Below, piece after piece: positions 8,427 through 17,244 of a DNA stretch of 64,000 bases. The DNA is taken from NCBI RefSeq assembly GCF_002105285.1, contig NZ_MUHR01000014.1:57207-121206 (forward strand). Direction: 5' to 3'. This stretch comes from Planktotalea arctica (GTDB lineage Bacteria; Pseudomonadota; Alphaproteobacteria; Rhodobacterales; Rhodobacteraceae). The first letter of the stretch is position 1. Every line of letters begins with the position of its first letter. The translations under genes were made by a program, and so were the position numbers. The notes beneath the pieces are model-generated. The model saw only the letters and a program-made list of their open reading frames with translations, made no database searches and was not told where the DNA came from.

Positions 8427-9203
8427 ATGGCTGAATATGGCACAATTCGCGACGTCGCAGGCTCGGCAGCCGCGAATATCGACGCAGGGCTCCGTGCCCA
8501 TATGAACAAAGTCTACGGCACTATGTCCGTGGGCATGTTCATCACATTCCTTGCCGCTTGGGCAATTTCGGGCCTCGCGGTCACGACCGATCCCTCGCAG
8601 GCAGCGGCACAGATGCCAAACGGCAAGCTGCTGACATCGCTCGGTGTCGCGCTCTACGCCTCCCCGCTCAAATGGGTCGTGATGTTCGCGCCTTTGGCCT
8701 TCGTATTCGGCCTAAGCGCCGCGATCAACAAAATGTCGGCCGCGACGGCGCAAACGGTGTTCTACATCTTCGCAACTGTCATGGGTGTCTCGATCAGCTC
8801 TATCTTTCTGGTGTTCACAGGTTACTCGATCATCCAGATATTCCTGGTCACATCCATCGCCTTCGCGGGTCTGTCGCTTTGGGGCTACACCACGCAGAAA
8901 GACATCTCCGGCTGGGGTAGTTTCCTCATCATGGGCGTGATCGGCCTGGTTGTCGCTTCCATCGTCAACATCTGGCTGGCATCACCCGCGATCATGTTCG
9001 CAGTATCGGCAATCGGCGTGTTGATCTTCGCAGGCCTGACGGCCTACGACACGCAGCGCATCAAGACAGAGTATGTCGCGCATGCACATCACGGTGACAC
9101 GGAGTGGCTGGGCAAGGCCGCAATCATGGGCGCGTTGAGCCTCTATCTGAACTTCATCAACATGTTCATGATGTTGCTCTCGCTCTTTGGCAATCGCGAG
9201 TAA
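8427..9203 (+). CDS. BAX inhibitor-1/YccA-family membrane protein
   Basis: The 258-residue protein has about seven hydrophobic membrane segments after a 35-residue soluble N-terminus. It contains family features such as GLRAHMNKVYGTMSVGMFIT and, near the C-terminus, FAGLTAYDTQRIK, in which the aspartate belongs to the pH-sensitive pair of BsYetJ-like channels. It ends LYLNFINMFMMLLSLFGNRE, the usual BI-1 tail. Bacterial members are inner-membrane proteins related to a calcium-leak channel or to FtsH-regulating YccA. GGAGAG precedes the start, and a strong terminator lies 28 bases after the stop, so this is probably a single-gene unit. Confidence 0.93.
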   Translation: MAEYGTIRDVAGSAAANIDAGLRAHMNKVYGTMSVGMFITFLAAWAISGLAVTTDPSQAAAQMPNGKLLTSLGVALYASPLKWVVMFAPLAFVFGLSAAINKMSAATAQTVFYIFATVMGVSISSIFLVFTGYSIIQIFLVTSIAFAGLSLWGYTTQKDISGWGSFLIMGVIGLVVASIVNIWLASPAIMFAVSAIGVLIFAGLTAYDTQRIKTEYVAHAHHGDTEWLGKAAIMGALSLYLNFINMFMMLLSLFGNRE

Positions 9204-9231
9204 TTCTCGCACGCCACTTCAAAACGGTGCG

Positions 9232-9262
9232 GCCCGCTGGAGACATCTCCAGCGGGCTTTTT
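9232..9262 (+). terminator. Rho-independent terminator after the BI-1/YccA gene
   Basis: GCCCGCTGGAG (9232-9242) pairs perfectly with CTCCAGCGGGC (9247-9257) around the 4-base loop ACAT. A run of five T follows at 9258-9262. It ends the transcript of the gene stopping at 9203. Confidence 0.95.
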
Positions 9263-9366
9263 GTTGCTCAAACGCGCACCGCAGAACGCGCAGCGTTGCA
9301 CGAATCACCGAAAGAGACACATGCTTGCGGCATCACGGCCACGCGCCGCCCAAAAGGATGTGTTAC

Positions 9367-11325
9367 ATGTCTCTCACCATGAACCGCCGCCACTTCCTTG
9401 CAGGCACCGCCGGCCTGCTCGCCATGCACCCGTTTTCGCTCTCGGCCTCCGCGAACCAAGCGCATTTGCGACTGATGGAGACCACGGACCTGCACGTCCA
9501 TGTCTTTCCCTATGATTATTACGCCGACAAACCCCGCGACACGGTGGGTCTGTCGCGTACCGCGTCGATCATCCAAGGGGTGCGCGCAGAATCGACCAAT
9601 TCGCTCCTGCTCGACAATGGTGATTTCCTGCAAGGTAACCCGATGGGCGATTACATCGCCTATGAGCGCGGCATGAAAGAGGGTGACATGCACCCGGTGA
9701 TCTCCGCAATGAATACGCTGGGATTTGATGCCTCGACGCTGGGCAATCACGAATTCAACTACGGTATTTCCTTCCTGATGAAGTCCCTCGCAGGCGCAAA
9801 TTTCCCCGTGGTTTCGGCCAATGTGGTCAAGGAAATGGGCGCTTCCCCGACCGCTGACACGACGCTGGTCAAACCCTACGTGATCATTCAGCGCGAGATT
9901 ACGGATGGCGCTGGCAACACCCACCCGATCAAGATCGGCCTGATCGGTTTCGTGCCGCCACAGATCATGAACTGGGACCGCAAGCATCTTGAGGGCAACG
10001 TGCAGACCCGCGATATCACCGCGAGCGCCAAGGCCTATGTGCCCCAAATGAAAGAGGAAGGCGCGGATATCATCGTTGCGCTGTGCCACTCCGGCATTGG
10101 CAGTGCCAACCTTGAGGACGGGATGGAGAACGCGGCGATTCCGCTGGCCATGATCGAGGGTATCGATGCGATCCTGACGGGTCACAGCCACCTCGTTTTC
10201 CCCTCCTCCAGATATGCGGACGTCACCGGCGTGGACGTGGACGCGGGCACCATCGGCGGCAAGCCCGGCGTCATGGGCGGTTTCTGGGGCAGCCATATGG
10301 GTCTGCTCGATCTGCTGATCGAGCGCGATGGCAATGGCTGGCGCGTACTCTCGCACACCGCCGAAGCGCGCCCGATTTCCAAACGTAACGAGGATCGCTC
10401 TTATACCGCCCTCGCCGAGGATTACGCGCCTGTGCTGGACGCCGTGCGCGCCGAGCATGAGGCGACGTTGAAATATGTGCGCACCGCCGTGGGCAAGACC
10501 GATGCGCCGCTGCACAGCTATTTTGCCTTGGTGGCGGATGACCCGTCCGTACAGATCGTCTCGAACGCGCAGACATGGTACATCAAGGATCAGATGATCG
10601 GCACGCCCTACGAAGGCCTTCCCGTCCTCTCCGCTGCCGCGCCGTTCAAGGCGGGTGGTCGCGGTGGCCCTGAATACTACACCGACGTGCCCGTGGGTGC
10701 GGTGGCGATCAAGAATGTCTCTGATCTATACCTCTACCCCAACACCATCCGCGCGGTGAAGGTGACCGGGCAGCAGGTCAAAGACTGGCTGGAACGCTCG
10801 GCGGGCATGTTCAATCAGGTTGAGGCAGGCGCACAGGACGCGCCGTTGCTGAACCCCGATTTCCCCAGCTATAATTTTGATGTGATGGACGGGGTCCACT
10901 ACCAGATCGACCTCTCCCAGCCCTCAAGGTTCGACAAGGACGGTGCGGTCGTGAACGCGGATGCTAACCGTATCACCAACCTGACGTTCAATGGCGCACC
11001 ACTTGATTTGGCGGCAGAGTTCATTGTGGCCACCAACAACTACCGCGCCTCCGGCGGCGGCAGTTTCCCGGGCGCGATGGGCGACACGGTGGTCTTTGAG
11101 GGGCCAGACACCAACCGCGACATCATCGTGCGCTACCTCGTGGATCAAGGCACGGTGAACCCCAAGGCCGATGCCAATTGGTCCTTCGCACCGCTTGCTG
11201 GGACCACGGTGATTTTCGAAACCGGCCCTGCGGGTGTTGGCTATGCCGATAGCATCGAGGGCGTCAGCATCACGCCCGATGGCATGTCCGACACCGGCTT
11301 TGCCAAGTTCCGCATCCAACTATAG
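9367..11325 (+). CDS. cpdB: 2',3'-cyclic-nucleotide 2'-phosphodiesterase/3'-nucleotidase, Tat-exported
   Basis: This 652-residue enzyme should hydrolyse 2',3'-cyclic nucleotides and 3'-nucleotides in the periplasm, feeding nucleosides and phosphate to the cell. The N-terminus has a twin-arginine motif (NRRHFLAG) and a hydrophobic stretch ending near ASA. The calcineurin-like metallophosphatase domain shows TTDLHVHVFPYDYY, LLDNGDFLQGNPMGDY, TLGNHEFNYG and GHSHLVFP. The 5'-nucleotidase C-terminal domain contains YLYPNTIRAVKVTG. The start at 9367 has AAAAGGA eight bases upstream; a longer frame to 9187 has no support. A hairpin without a T run (11342-11365) follows. The guanine and 8-oxoguanine deaminases nearby fit a nucleotide-scavenging theme. 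Confidence 0.93.
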   Translation: MSLTMNRRHFLAGTAGLLAMHPFSLSASANQAHLRLMETTDLHVHVFPYDYYADKPRDTVGLSRTASIIQGVRAESTNSLLLDNGDFLQGNPMGDYIAYERGMKEGDMHPVISAMNTLGFDASTLGNHEFNYGISFLMKSLAGANFPVVSANVVKEMGASPTADTTLVKPYVIIQREITDGAGNTHPIKIGLIGFVPPQIMNWDRKHLEGNVQTRDITASAKAYVPQMKEEGADIIVALCHSGIGSANLEDGMENAAIPLAMIEGIDAILTGHSHLVFPSSRYADVTGVDVDAGTIGGKPGVMGGFWGSHMGLLDLLIERDGNGWRVLSHTAEARPISKRNEDRSYTALAEDYAPVLDAVRAEHEATLKYVRTAVGKTDAPLHSYFALVADDPSVQIVSNAQTWYIKDQMIGTPYEGLPVLSAAAPFKAGGRGGPEYYTDVPVGAVAIKNVSDLYLYPNTIRAVKVTGQQVKDWLERSAGMFNQVEAGAQDAPLLNPDFPSYNFDVMDGVHYQIDLSQPSRFDKDGAVVNADANRITNLTFNGAPLDLAAEFIVATNNYRASGGGSFPGAMGDTVVFEGPDTNRDIIVRYLVDQGTVNPKADANWSFAPLAGTTVIFETGPAGVGYADSIEGVSITPDGMSDTGFAKFRIQL

Positions 11326-11413
11326 CGCGTTACCCAAAGGGGCTGGCACTGCGTTCAATGCCAGCTCTCACTCTTGAAGCAGACCCAGTACACCACACAA
11401 AGGGGCCGCAAAT

Positions 11414-11926
11414 TTGCCAAACGCTCAATCCATCACCCTCGCGCTTATCGCTCTTCTCGCACTGGCGAGCTGCGGCAAGCGGCCAACCCAACCCGAAGTT
11501 GCGCCAGCATCCGAGCTCGATTGCATGGCGCGCGCGATGTATTTCGAATCGAACCGCTCCAGCCGCGACGGCATGATCGCGGTTGGCAGCGTCGTGATGA
11601 ACCGCGTCCAATCAGACGCCTATCCCGACACGATCTGCGACGTCGTTGGCCAGAAAAACCAGTTCGCACCCGGCGTGATGAGCAAGGCCATGCAGCTTAA
11701 CACTGCACCGCTCATTCCCGGCGCTGCAAAAGCCGTCGCACAAGGCGAGCGCCACCCGCGTATCGGCAATTCCAAGTTTTTCCATGCGGCATGGTACAAG
11801 GCCGATTTCAACAATATCCACTATGTTCTGACCACGGGTGGCAACGCATTTTATGAAAAACGTCGCCCCGAACATGTCACGCGGCGCAATCCCGTTCCCG
11901 CAAGCGAGGGGCTGACGGGCGGTTGA
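11414..11926 (+). CDS. Cell wall hydrolase, SleB-like lipoprotein
   Basis: This 170-residue protein probably begins at a TTG codon, with AGGGG nine bases upstream. Its signal peptide ends in the lipobox LASC, making it a lipoprotein. The domain resembles Hydrolase_2/SleB: CMARAMYFESNRSSRDGMIA with the likely catalytic glutamate, then VGSVVMNRV, QFAPG and FFHAAWYK. Such enzymes are lytic transglycosylase-like peptidoglycan hydrolases. In a non-sporulating proteobacterium it is probably a cell-wall remodelling factor rather than a germination enzyme. It converges on tdh with a 30-base gap. Confidence 0.85.
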   Translation: MPNAQSITLALIALLALASCGKRPTQPEVAPASELDCMARAMYFESNRSSRDGMIAVGSVVMNRVQSDAYPDTICDVVGQKNQFAPGVMSKAMQLNTAPLIPGAAKAVAQGERHPRIGNSKFFHAAWYKADFNNIHYVLTTGGNAFYEKRRPEHVTRRNPVPASEGLTGG

Positions 11927-11956
11927 TATCCAAGCTTGGTTTTATGGCCCAATCGC

Positions 11957-13000
11957 TCAGCCTCCGGTCCAATCCAGCACGACCTTGCCGCTCGATCCGC
12001 TGCGCATCGCATCGAAGCCCGCCTCGAAGTCATCAACGCCAAAGCGATGGGTGATCACGCGGCTCACGTCCAGACCGTTCTGAAGCATGGCGATCATCTT
12101 GTACCACGTCTCGAAAATCTCGCGGCCATAGACCCCCTTGAGCGTGATCGCCTTGAACACGATGCGCGACCAATCTACCGGCGATTTGCCGGGCGGTATG
12201 CCGAGCAAAGCGATGCGCCCGCCCATGACCATGGCCTCGACCATCTGATCGAGCGCGGCCTGCGAGCCTGACATTTCCAGCCCTACATCAAAGCCCTGAC
12301 GCATCTTGAGGCGGGCGATCACATCGGCCAGATCTTCCTCCAGCACATTCACCGGCACCACATCCGTAACCTGCGCGGCCAGCGCAAGGCGATCAGGGTT
12401 GATATCGGTGATCACCACATTGCGCGCACCTGCGTGACGCGCGACTGCCGCCGCCATGATACCGATCGGGCCGGCGCCGGTGATCAGCACATCTTCGCAC
12501 AACAGATTGAACGACAGCGCCGTGTGAACCGCATTGCCGAGCGGATCAAGGATCGCGCCAATGTCGTCACTGATATCATCAGGCAGCGGTACAACGTTGA
12601 ACGCAGGCAGGCGCAAATACTGTGCAAACGCCCCCTGTTCATTCACGCCGATGCCGCGCGTTTCGGGATCGAGGTGGAACTTGCCGGCGCGCGACTGGCG
12701 CGAAGTCTTGCCGATCAAATGCCCCTCGCCCGAGCAGCGCTGACCCATTGAAAGCCCGCTCACGTTGCGGCCCATATCGACAATTTCACCGGCAAATTCA
12801 TGCCCCGTTACCAGCCCCGTCGGCACGGTCTTTTGCGCCCACTCATCCCAGTTCCAGATATGGATGTCCGTGCCGCAAATGCCGGTCTTGTTGATCCGGA
12901 TCAGCACATCGTCTGCACCGATCTGCGGCACCTCGCGCTGCTCCATCCACAGGCCCGGCTGCGGCTTGGCTTTAACCAGCGCTTTCATCGTGTTGCTCAT
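11957..13000 (-). CDS. tdh: L-threonine 3-dehydrogenase
   Basis: The 347-residue enzyme oxidises threonine to 2-amino-3-ketobutyrate with NAD+, the first step of threonine-to-glycine conversion. Catalytic-zinc and proton-relay residues are present: C42, T44 and H47 in ICGTDIHIW, and H67-E68 in GHEFAGEI. The Rossmann motif is [12 protein letters not shown]. Its ATG overlaps the kbl stop by the sequence ATGA, so the two are translationally coupled. One oddity: the segment that in E. coli Tdh carries four structural-zinc cysteines reads here [19 protein letters not shown] (93-111) and has no cysteine. Confidence 0.93.
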   Translation of the reverse strand: MSNTMKALVKAKPQPGLWMEQREVPQIGADDVLIRINKTGICGTDIHIWNWDEWAQKTVPTGLVTGHEFAGEIVDMGRNVSGLSMGQRCSGEGHLIGKTSRQSRAGKFHLDPETRGIGVNEQGAFAQYLRLPAFNVVPLPDDISDDIGAILDPLGNAVHTALSFNLLCEDVLITGAGPIGIMAAAVARHAGARNVVITDINPDRLALAAQVTDVVPVNVLEEDLADVIARLKMRQGFDVGLEMSGSQAALDQMVEAMVMGGRIALLGIPPGKSPVDWSRIVFKAITLKGVYGREIFETWYKMIAMLQNGLDVSRVITHRFGVDDFEAGFDAMRSGSSGKVVLDWTGG

Positions 13001-14196
13001 GCCAGCACCCCGCTTGCGCGCCCGGCTTTGGCGAAGGCACCCAGCGCGCAGTCCAGATCATCGCGGCTGAGCGCGCTGCTCATCTGCGTGCGAATGCGCG
13101 CGCCGCCCTTGGGCACCACGGGAAAGAAGAAACCGGCGACGAAAATCCCCGCCGCATCTAGATGCGCCGCCATATCCTGCGCCAATTGTGCCTCGCCCAG
13201 CATGACGGGAATAATCGGATGCGCGCCCCTCGGCAGTGTAAAGCCAAGCGACGTGAGGCCAGCGCGCCAATACGCAGCATTGTCGAACAAGCACGCGCGC
13301 AAATCATCGCCCCCGCGCACAATTTTCAGGGCCTCGATCCCCGCCGCAACAATCGCAGGCGGCAGCGAGTTGGAGAACAGGTAGGGACGCGCGCGTTGGC
13401 GCAGCAGATCGATCACCGCTTGCGGCCCCGCGATATAGCCCCCCAGTGCGCCACCCAGCGCCTTGCCAAGCGTGCCGGTCAGAATATCCACCTCCACCCC
13501 GAAATGCGATGGTGTGCCAGCCCCGATCGGCCCCATGAAACCCGTCGCGTGACAGTCGTCCACCATCACCAGCGCGCCATATTTTTCGCCAAGCGCTGTG
13601 ATCGCAGGCAGGTCCGCCAGCGTGCCATCCATGGAAAACACGCCGTCCGTAGCGATCATGATAAAGCGGGCGCCTGCGGCTTTGGCAGCCTGCAATTGCG
13701 CTTCAAGATCGGCCATATCGTTGTTGGCATAGCGGTAGCGCTGCGCCTTGCACAGACGCACGCCGTCGATGATCGAGGCGTGGTTGAGACTGTCGGAAAT
13801 GATCGCATCCTCTGCGGTCAAGAGCGGCTCGAACAAGCCGCCATTGGCATCAAAACAGGCTGCGAAGAGGATCGCGTCGTCCTTGTCCAGATACGCGGCC
13901 AAATCCTGCTCCAGCTCTCGGTGCAAATCCTGCGCACCGCAAATAAAGCGCACGGAGGCCATACCATAGCCATGGCTGTCCATCGCGCTTTTTGCCGCTG
14001 CGATCAGACGGGAATCATCGGCCAGCCCGAGGTAGTTGTTGGCGCAAAGGTTGATCATGCGGCGCGTTTCGCCGCCCTGCGTCACGTCGATCGCGCCGCG
14101 TTGCGGCGAGACGATCGAGCGCTCGCGCTTGGTCAGGCCGGCAGCGTCGATACCGGCAAGTTCGGATCGGATATGGTCGAGAAAATCAGTGTTCAT
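12997..14196 (-). CDS. kbl: Glycine C-acetyltransferase (2-amino-3-ketobutyrate CoA ligase)
   Basis: The 399-residue, PLP-dependent alpha-oxoamine synthase cleaves 2-amino-3-ketobutyrate with CoA to glycine and acetyl-CoA. Motifs are ICANNYLG-type [48 protein letters not shown] and the PLP-lysine region [16 protein letters not shown]. The ATG has AAAGAGGG upstream (14204-14211 on the minus strand). It is the first gene of a two-gene operon, and its stop overlaps the tdh start by four bases. Confidence 0.96.
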   Translation of the reverse strand: MNTDFLDHIRSELAGIDAAGLTKRERSIVSPQRGAIDVTQGGETRRMINLCANNYLGLADDSRLIAAAKSAMDSHGYGMASVRFICGAQDLHRELEQDLAAYLDKDDAILFAACFDANGGLFEPLLTAEDAIISDSLNHASIIDGVRLCKAQRYRYANNDMADLEAQLQAAKAAGARFIMIATDGVFSMDGTLADLPAITALGEKYGALVMVDDCHATGFMGPIGAGTPSHFGVEVDILTGTLGKALGGALGGYIAGPQAVIDLLRQRARPYLFSNSLPPAIVAAGIEALKIVRGGDDLRACLFDNAAYWRAGLTSLGFTLPRGAHPIIPVMLGEAQLAQDMAAHLDAAGIFVAGFFFPVVPKGGARIRTQMSSALSRDDLDCALGAFAKAGRASGVLA

Positions 14197-14278
14197 GGCA
14201 AATCCCTCTTTGGGAAATGCCTATCTGTTTCACTCTTCCGCGTCAAAACAAGCCGCTCAAAATATCGGGTGCAAAAAC

Positions 14279-14310
14279 GAAAAAACCGCGCTCAAAGGGC
14301 GCGGCTTTTT
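14279..14310 (-). terminator. Rho-independent terminator of rpmG
   Basis: Read on the minus strand, CCGCGC and GCGCGG (14299-14304 with 14286-14291) form a six-base GC stem around a seven-base loop, followed by at least six T. It lies 24 bases after the rpmG stop codon, before kbl begins. Confidence 0.88.
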
Positions 14311-14333
14311 GAGGTCTCAACAGAAACGCAAGA

Positions 14334-14501
14334 TTACTTGATCTTGCCTTCCTTATACTCGACATGCTTGCGCACGACCGGGTCGTACTTGCGAACGACC
14401 ATCTTTTCGGTCATCGTGCGCGCGTTCTTCTTGGTGACATAGAAGTGGCCTGTACCCGCGGTCGAGTTCAGGCGGATCTTGATCGTGGTTGGCTTCGCCA
14501 T
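14334..14501 (-). CDS. rpmG: 50S ribosomal protein L33
   Basis: This 55-residue protein starts [20 protein letters not shown] and ends [11 protein letters not shown], the full length of the cysteine-free L33 type found in most proteobacteria. The set [10 protein letters not shown] and [14 protein letters not shown] is diagnostic. GGAGATGACCC precedes the start codon. It is a stand-alone gene with its own terminator, as is usual outside the main ribosomal cluster. Confidence 0.97.
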   Translation of the reverse strand: MAKPTTIKIRLNSTAGTGHFYVTKKNARTMTEKMVVRKYDPVVRKHVEYKEGKIK

Positions 14502-14991
14502 GGGTCATCTCCTGCATCGAGCGTGCTTGTGCCGCTCGGGAATTCTTTAATCAGTGCCTTCTACCCTGCACCGCGCCCGAGTCAACAGGCATTTCAGAGC
14601 GATATGAACGTTTCCCTCTCATTCCATAGATATTCCATTGCATATGCTTCGCTGCCCCCATGATGCGCGTGGCCGACCGCGACGGCTAAAAGAACAACAA
14701 TCGGTTCGCAGCACGCCCAATGCCCGCTCCTCAAGCACATTCCCGAAAGAGGCATTATTTAGCGGTTCTCAGCCTTTGATCTCCATCTGCCATTTGCGCG
14801 CACTGCATGCAAAGGCGAACATGTTTGCGAACGCCTTGCAATCAGCTCGTGTTCTCGTCGCTGTTGCCGTGTGTTAGTGGTGAATCCAGCGCCTAAATGC
14901 CGATGCGCCTCCATCAGGCCCAAGGTTGCAAACTATAAGGTGTATAACCTCTTCGAATGCCGTAACGGTAGATCAAAGGGGAACCAAAATT
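14502..14991. other. 490-base intergenic region between rpmG and the HWE kinase gene
   Basis: No coding sequence with a recognisable product is seen. One open frame at 14638-14877 has no ribosome binding site and a low-complexity translation. The right half is visibly AT-richer than the surrounding genes and grades into the kinase gene. It should hold the divergent promoters of rpmG and the kinase, but no clear -35/-10 pair was assigned. Confidence 0.4.
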
Positions 14992-15978
14992 ATGAGTAAC
15001 TCGATATGGGACGAGAGCCGCCTTCGCTCTGCAACGACGGCGGCCGGAGTAGGCCTTTGGTCATGGAATATCGAAACTGACGAGATCAGACTCGACGAAC
15101 GTTCATGCAACCTGTGGGGCCTTCCCAATATGGACACTATTACGTTTGAAATATTGTCGTCTCGCATTCATCCTGCAGATTTAGATCGTGTCAGGTCGGC
15201 TTTTAGAGAAACCAGAGGCTTGGTCGGTCTTTATGAAATTGATTTTCGTATTTTGATCGAGGACCAGATTTCTTGGATTTCAGCACGCGGACAAGGGGAA
15301 GACGACGAGATAATTTACCCCACTATTTTCGGCGTCTTTCTAGACGTGAGCATGCGCAAGAAGGCCGAAATAGCTAAAGATCTTATCTCAAAAGAAATGG
15401 ATCACAGAATCAATAATCTGTTTGCTGTCACATCCGCCTTGGCGCGGATCTCCTTCAAGACTACAGATACAAAAGAGGAAATGGCTGCTGATCTGTCGGA
15501 ACGGATCCAATGCCTCGCCAGAGCGCACGCCCTCATCAGGAGTGACCCAAATCAGCAATATGTTTCGACCAGCCTCAAAGAACTGTTCACTGTTTTATTA
15601 TCGCCTTATGTCGAAAAGAATTCGTCAGTTAAAAACCTTCTCGTTTCCTCGCCGGACATCGAGGTTTGCCAAGATGCGGCCACAACTCTGGCCTTAATCA
15701 CCCATGAACTTGCAACCAATTCCGTTAAATTCGGTGCACTTTCCGTTGAGGGTGGGTCCTTGACTGTCAGATGTATAGATAATGACGGAGATGTCATTAT
15801 TCATTGGAAGGAAAGAGGCGGCCCCCCCGTTGTTGCACCTGTAGGAAGTCGGGGTTTTGGAAGCCGGCTGGTAACCGAAAGCGTATATGGTCAATTGGGA
15901 GGAGACTTAAGTATCGAATGGCAGGCTAAAGGAATTTTTGTCAAAATACGGGTAAAGAAAGAACGTCTCGAACATTAG
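14992..15978 (+). CDS. PAS-domain sensor histidine kinase, HWE/HisKA_2 type
   Basis: This 328-residue protein has an N-terminal PAS fold (about residues 10-120: AAGVGLWSWNIETDEIRLDE, later SSRIHPADLDRVRSAF). An HWE-type dimerisation/phosphoacceptor segment follows (KEMDHRINNLFAVTSALARI). The ATP-binding domain has ALITHELATNSVKFGAL (N box), the HWKERGGP motif that gives the family its W-E, and GFGSRLVTESVYGQLGG. No membrane segment is present, so it is cytoplasmic. No response regulator is adjacent, making it an orphan kinase. AAGGGG lies ten bases before the ATG at 14992. Codon choice (AGA, ATA, TTA) is AT-richer than in its neighbours. Confidence 0.88.
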   Translation: MSNSIWDESRLRSATTAAGVGLWSWNIETDEIRLDERSCNLWGLPNMDTITFEILSSRIHPADLDRVRSAFRETRGLVGLYEIDFRILIEDQISWISARGQGEDDEIIYPTIFGVFLDVSMRKKAEIAKDLISKEMDHRINNLFAVTSALARISFKTTDTKEEMAADLSERIQCLARAHALIRSDPNQQYVSTSLKELFTVLLSPYVEKNSSVKNLLVSSPDIEVCQDAATTLALITHELATNSVKFGALSVEGGSLTVRCIDNDGDVIIHWKERGGPPVVAPVGSRGFGSRLVTESVYGQLGGDLSIEWQAKGIFVKIRVKKERLEH

Positions 15979-16118
15979 CGCAGCTATAATGACACGAGAC
16001 CTTTGTCCGCATGGCCGACGCTCCAGACCTCCACAAAAAACAACACTTCCTTGTGTCCAAGAATCACAAGGTTCCCACCCCGGTTGCATCGAGGCTGAAA
16101 CTAAGTTCCTAAATAAAC

Positions 16119-16542
<424 letters not shown>

Positions 16543-16548
16543 ACGCTG

Positions 16549-16577
16549 CGCCTAGCCGTTGGCCTGCCGCCGGTCAA
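16549..16577 (-). promoter_or_regulatory. Probable sigma-70 promoter of rnpB inside the amidase gene
   Basis: On the minus strand TTGACC (16577-16572) is followed after 17 bases by TAGGCG (16554-16549). This predicts a start near 16542, where the P1 helix begins. The first three bases of the -10 element are the TAG stop codon of the amidase gene. The -35 match is strong and the -10 is weak; position is the main support. Confidence 0.6.
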
Positions 16578-17238
16578 CCGCGAATCGCGCAGCCAGTGAT
16601 GCCGCATCGCGCCTATCCGCCTCCATCTGTGATCCAGAACGCGCCGGAGCAAAGCGCAGGCGAAACGCCTTCAAACACGCCTCGCTACCAAATTCAGCGG
16701 TATCATAGCCCAGCGCGTCTAAACTTTCCGTTAAAGGCAAATCATCGCCCTGTTCTGGCCAAATCGACAAACCGGCCAGCGCCAAGCGCCGCCAGTCAAA
16801 GCGCGCGCCGGGGTCGATCTTGCGCAAAGGGGCCAAATCGGAATGGGCAATCACATGATGCGCGGGAATACTCCAACGCTGCAGGATTGCGCCCAGCAGC
16901 TCCTCCAACGCATCCATGAGCGGCGCGGAAAACGGCGAAAGCCCGTTATTGTCCAACTCGATCCCGATGGATCGCGAATTGATATCCTCGCAGCCCGCCC
17001 AGCGCCCTGCCCCCGCATGCCAGGCCCGCGCACGCTCTTCGACCATCTGAACAAGCGTGCCATCGCGCGCGATCAAATAATGTGCAGACACTTCGTTTCC
17101 GGGATTGCACAGCGTCTCTATCGCCGCCTCTGCATTTTGCATCGCGGTATAGTGGAGCACCACCATGTCAGGCGCAATAATCCCGCCTCTGCGCACGCCG
17201 CAATTGGGCGAGAGGCGCTGCACAATCGGCGCGCCCAT
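16552..17238 (-). CDS. N-acetylmuramoyl-L-alanine amidase, AmpD/AmiD-like
   Basis: This 228-residue protein has an Amidase_2 domain with zinc ligands in VLHYTAM (His29) and IAHSDLAPLRKIDPGARFDW (His and Asp). Acceptor-side features are SAHYLIARDG and AWHAGAGRWAG. Family members cut the amide between muramic acid and L-alanine during peptidoglycan recycling. There is no signal peptide, which favours a cytoplasmic recycling role. The C-terminal 60 residues (LDALGYDTAE, then ACLKAFRLRFAP) look like a peptidoglycan-binding helical module. The gene is followed directly by rnpB and preceded, seven bases away, by the Excalibur lipoprotein gene. Confidence 0.9.
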   Translation of the reverse strand: MGAPIVQRLSPNCGVRRGGIIAPDMVVLHYTAMQNAEAAIETLCNPGNEVSAHYLIARDGTLVQMVEERARAWHAGAGRWAGCEDINSRSIGIELDNNGLSPFSAPLMDALEELLGAILQRWSIPAHHVIAHSDLAPLRKIDPGARFDWRRLALAGLSIWPEQGDDLPLTESLDALGYDTAEFGSEACLKAFRLRFAPARSGSQMEADRRDAASLAARFAVDRRQANG

Positions 17239-17244
17239 CCGCTA

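Noticed and set aside
9268..10515. Long minus-strand open frame (415 codons) opposite cpdB
   Set aside because: Shadow of the cpdB coding frame in GC-rich DNA, with no ribosome binding site and no domain.
11930..11939. CCAAGCTTGG palindrome followed by TTTT after the SleB-like gene, as a terminator
   Set aside because: The stem is only five bases with no real loop, too weak to call a terminator.
13162..14442. Long plus-strand open frame (426 codons) opposite kbl and rpmG
   Set aside because: It lies entirely opposite well-supported genes, and its translation has no recognisable family and a skewed Arg/His/Gln composition typical of the antisense frame of a GC-rich gene.
14638..14877. 79-codon plus-strand frame in the gap before the HWE kinase gene
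   Set aside because: No ribosome binding site, low-complexity translation and no family resemblance.
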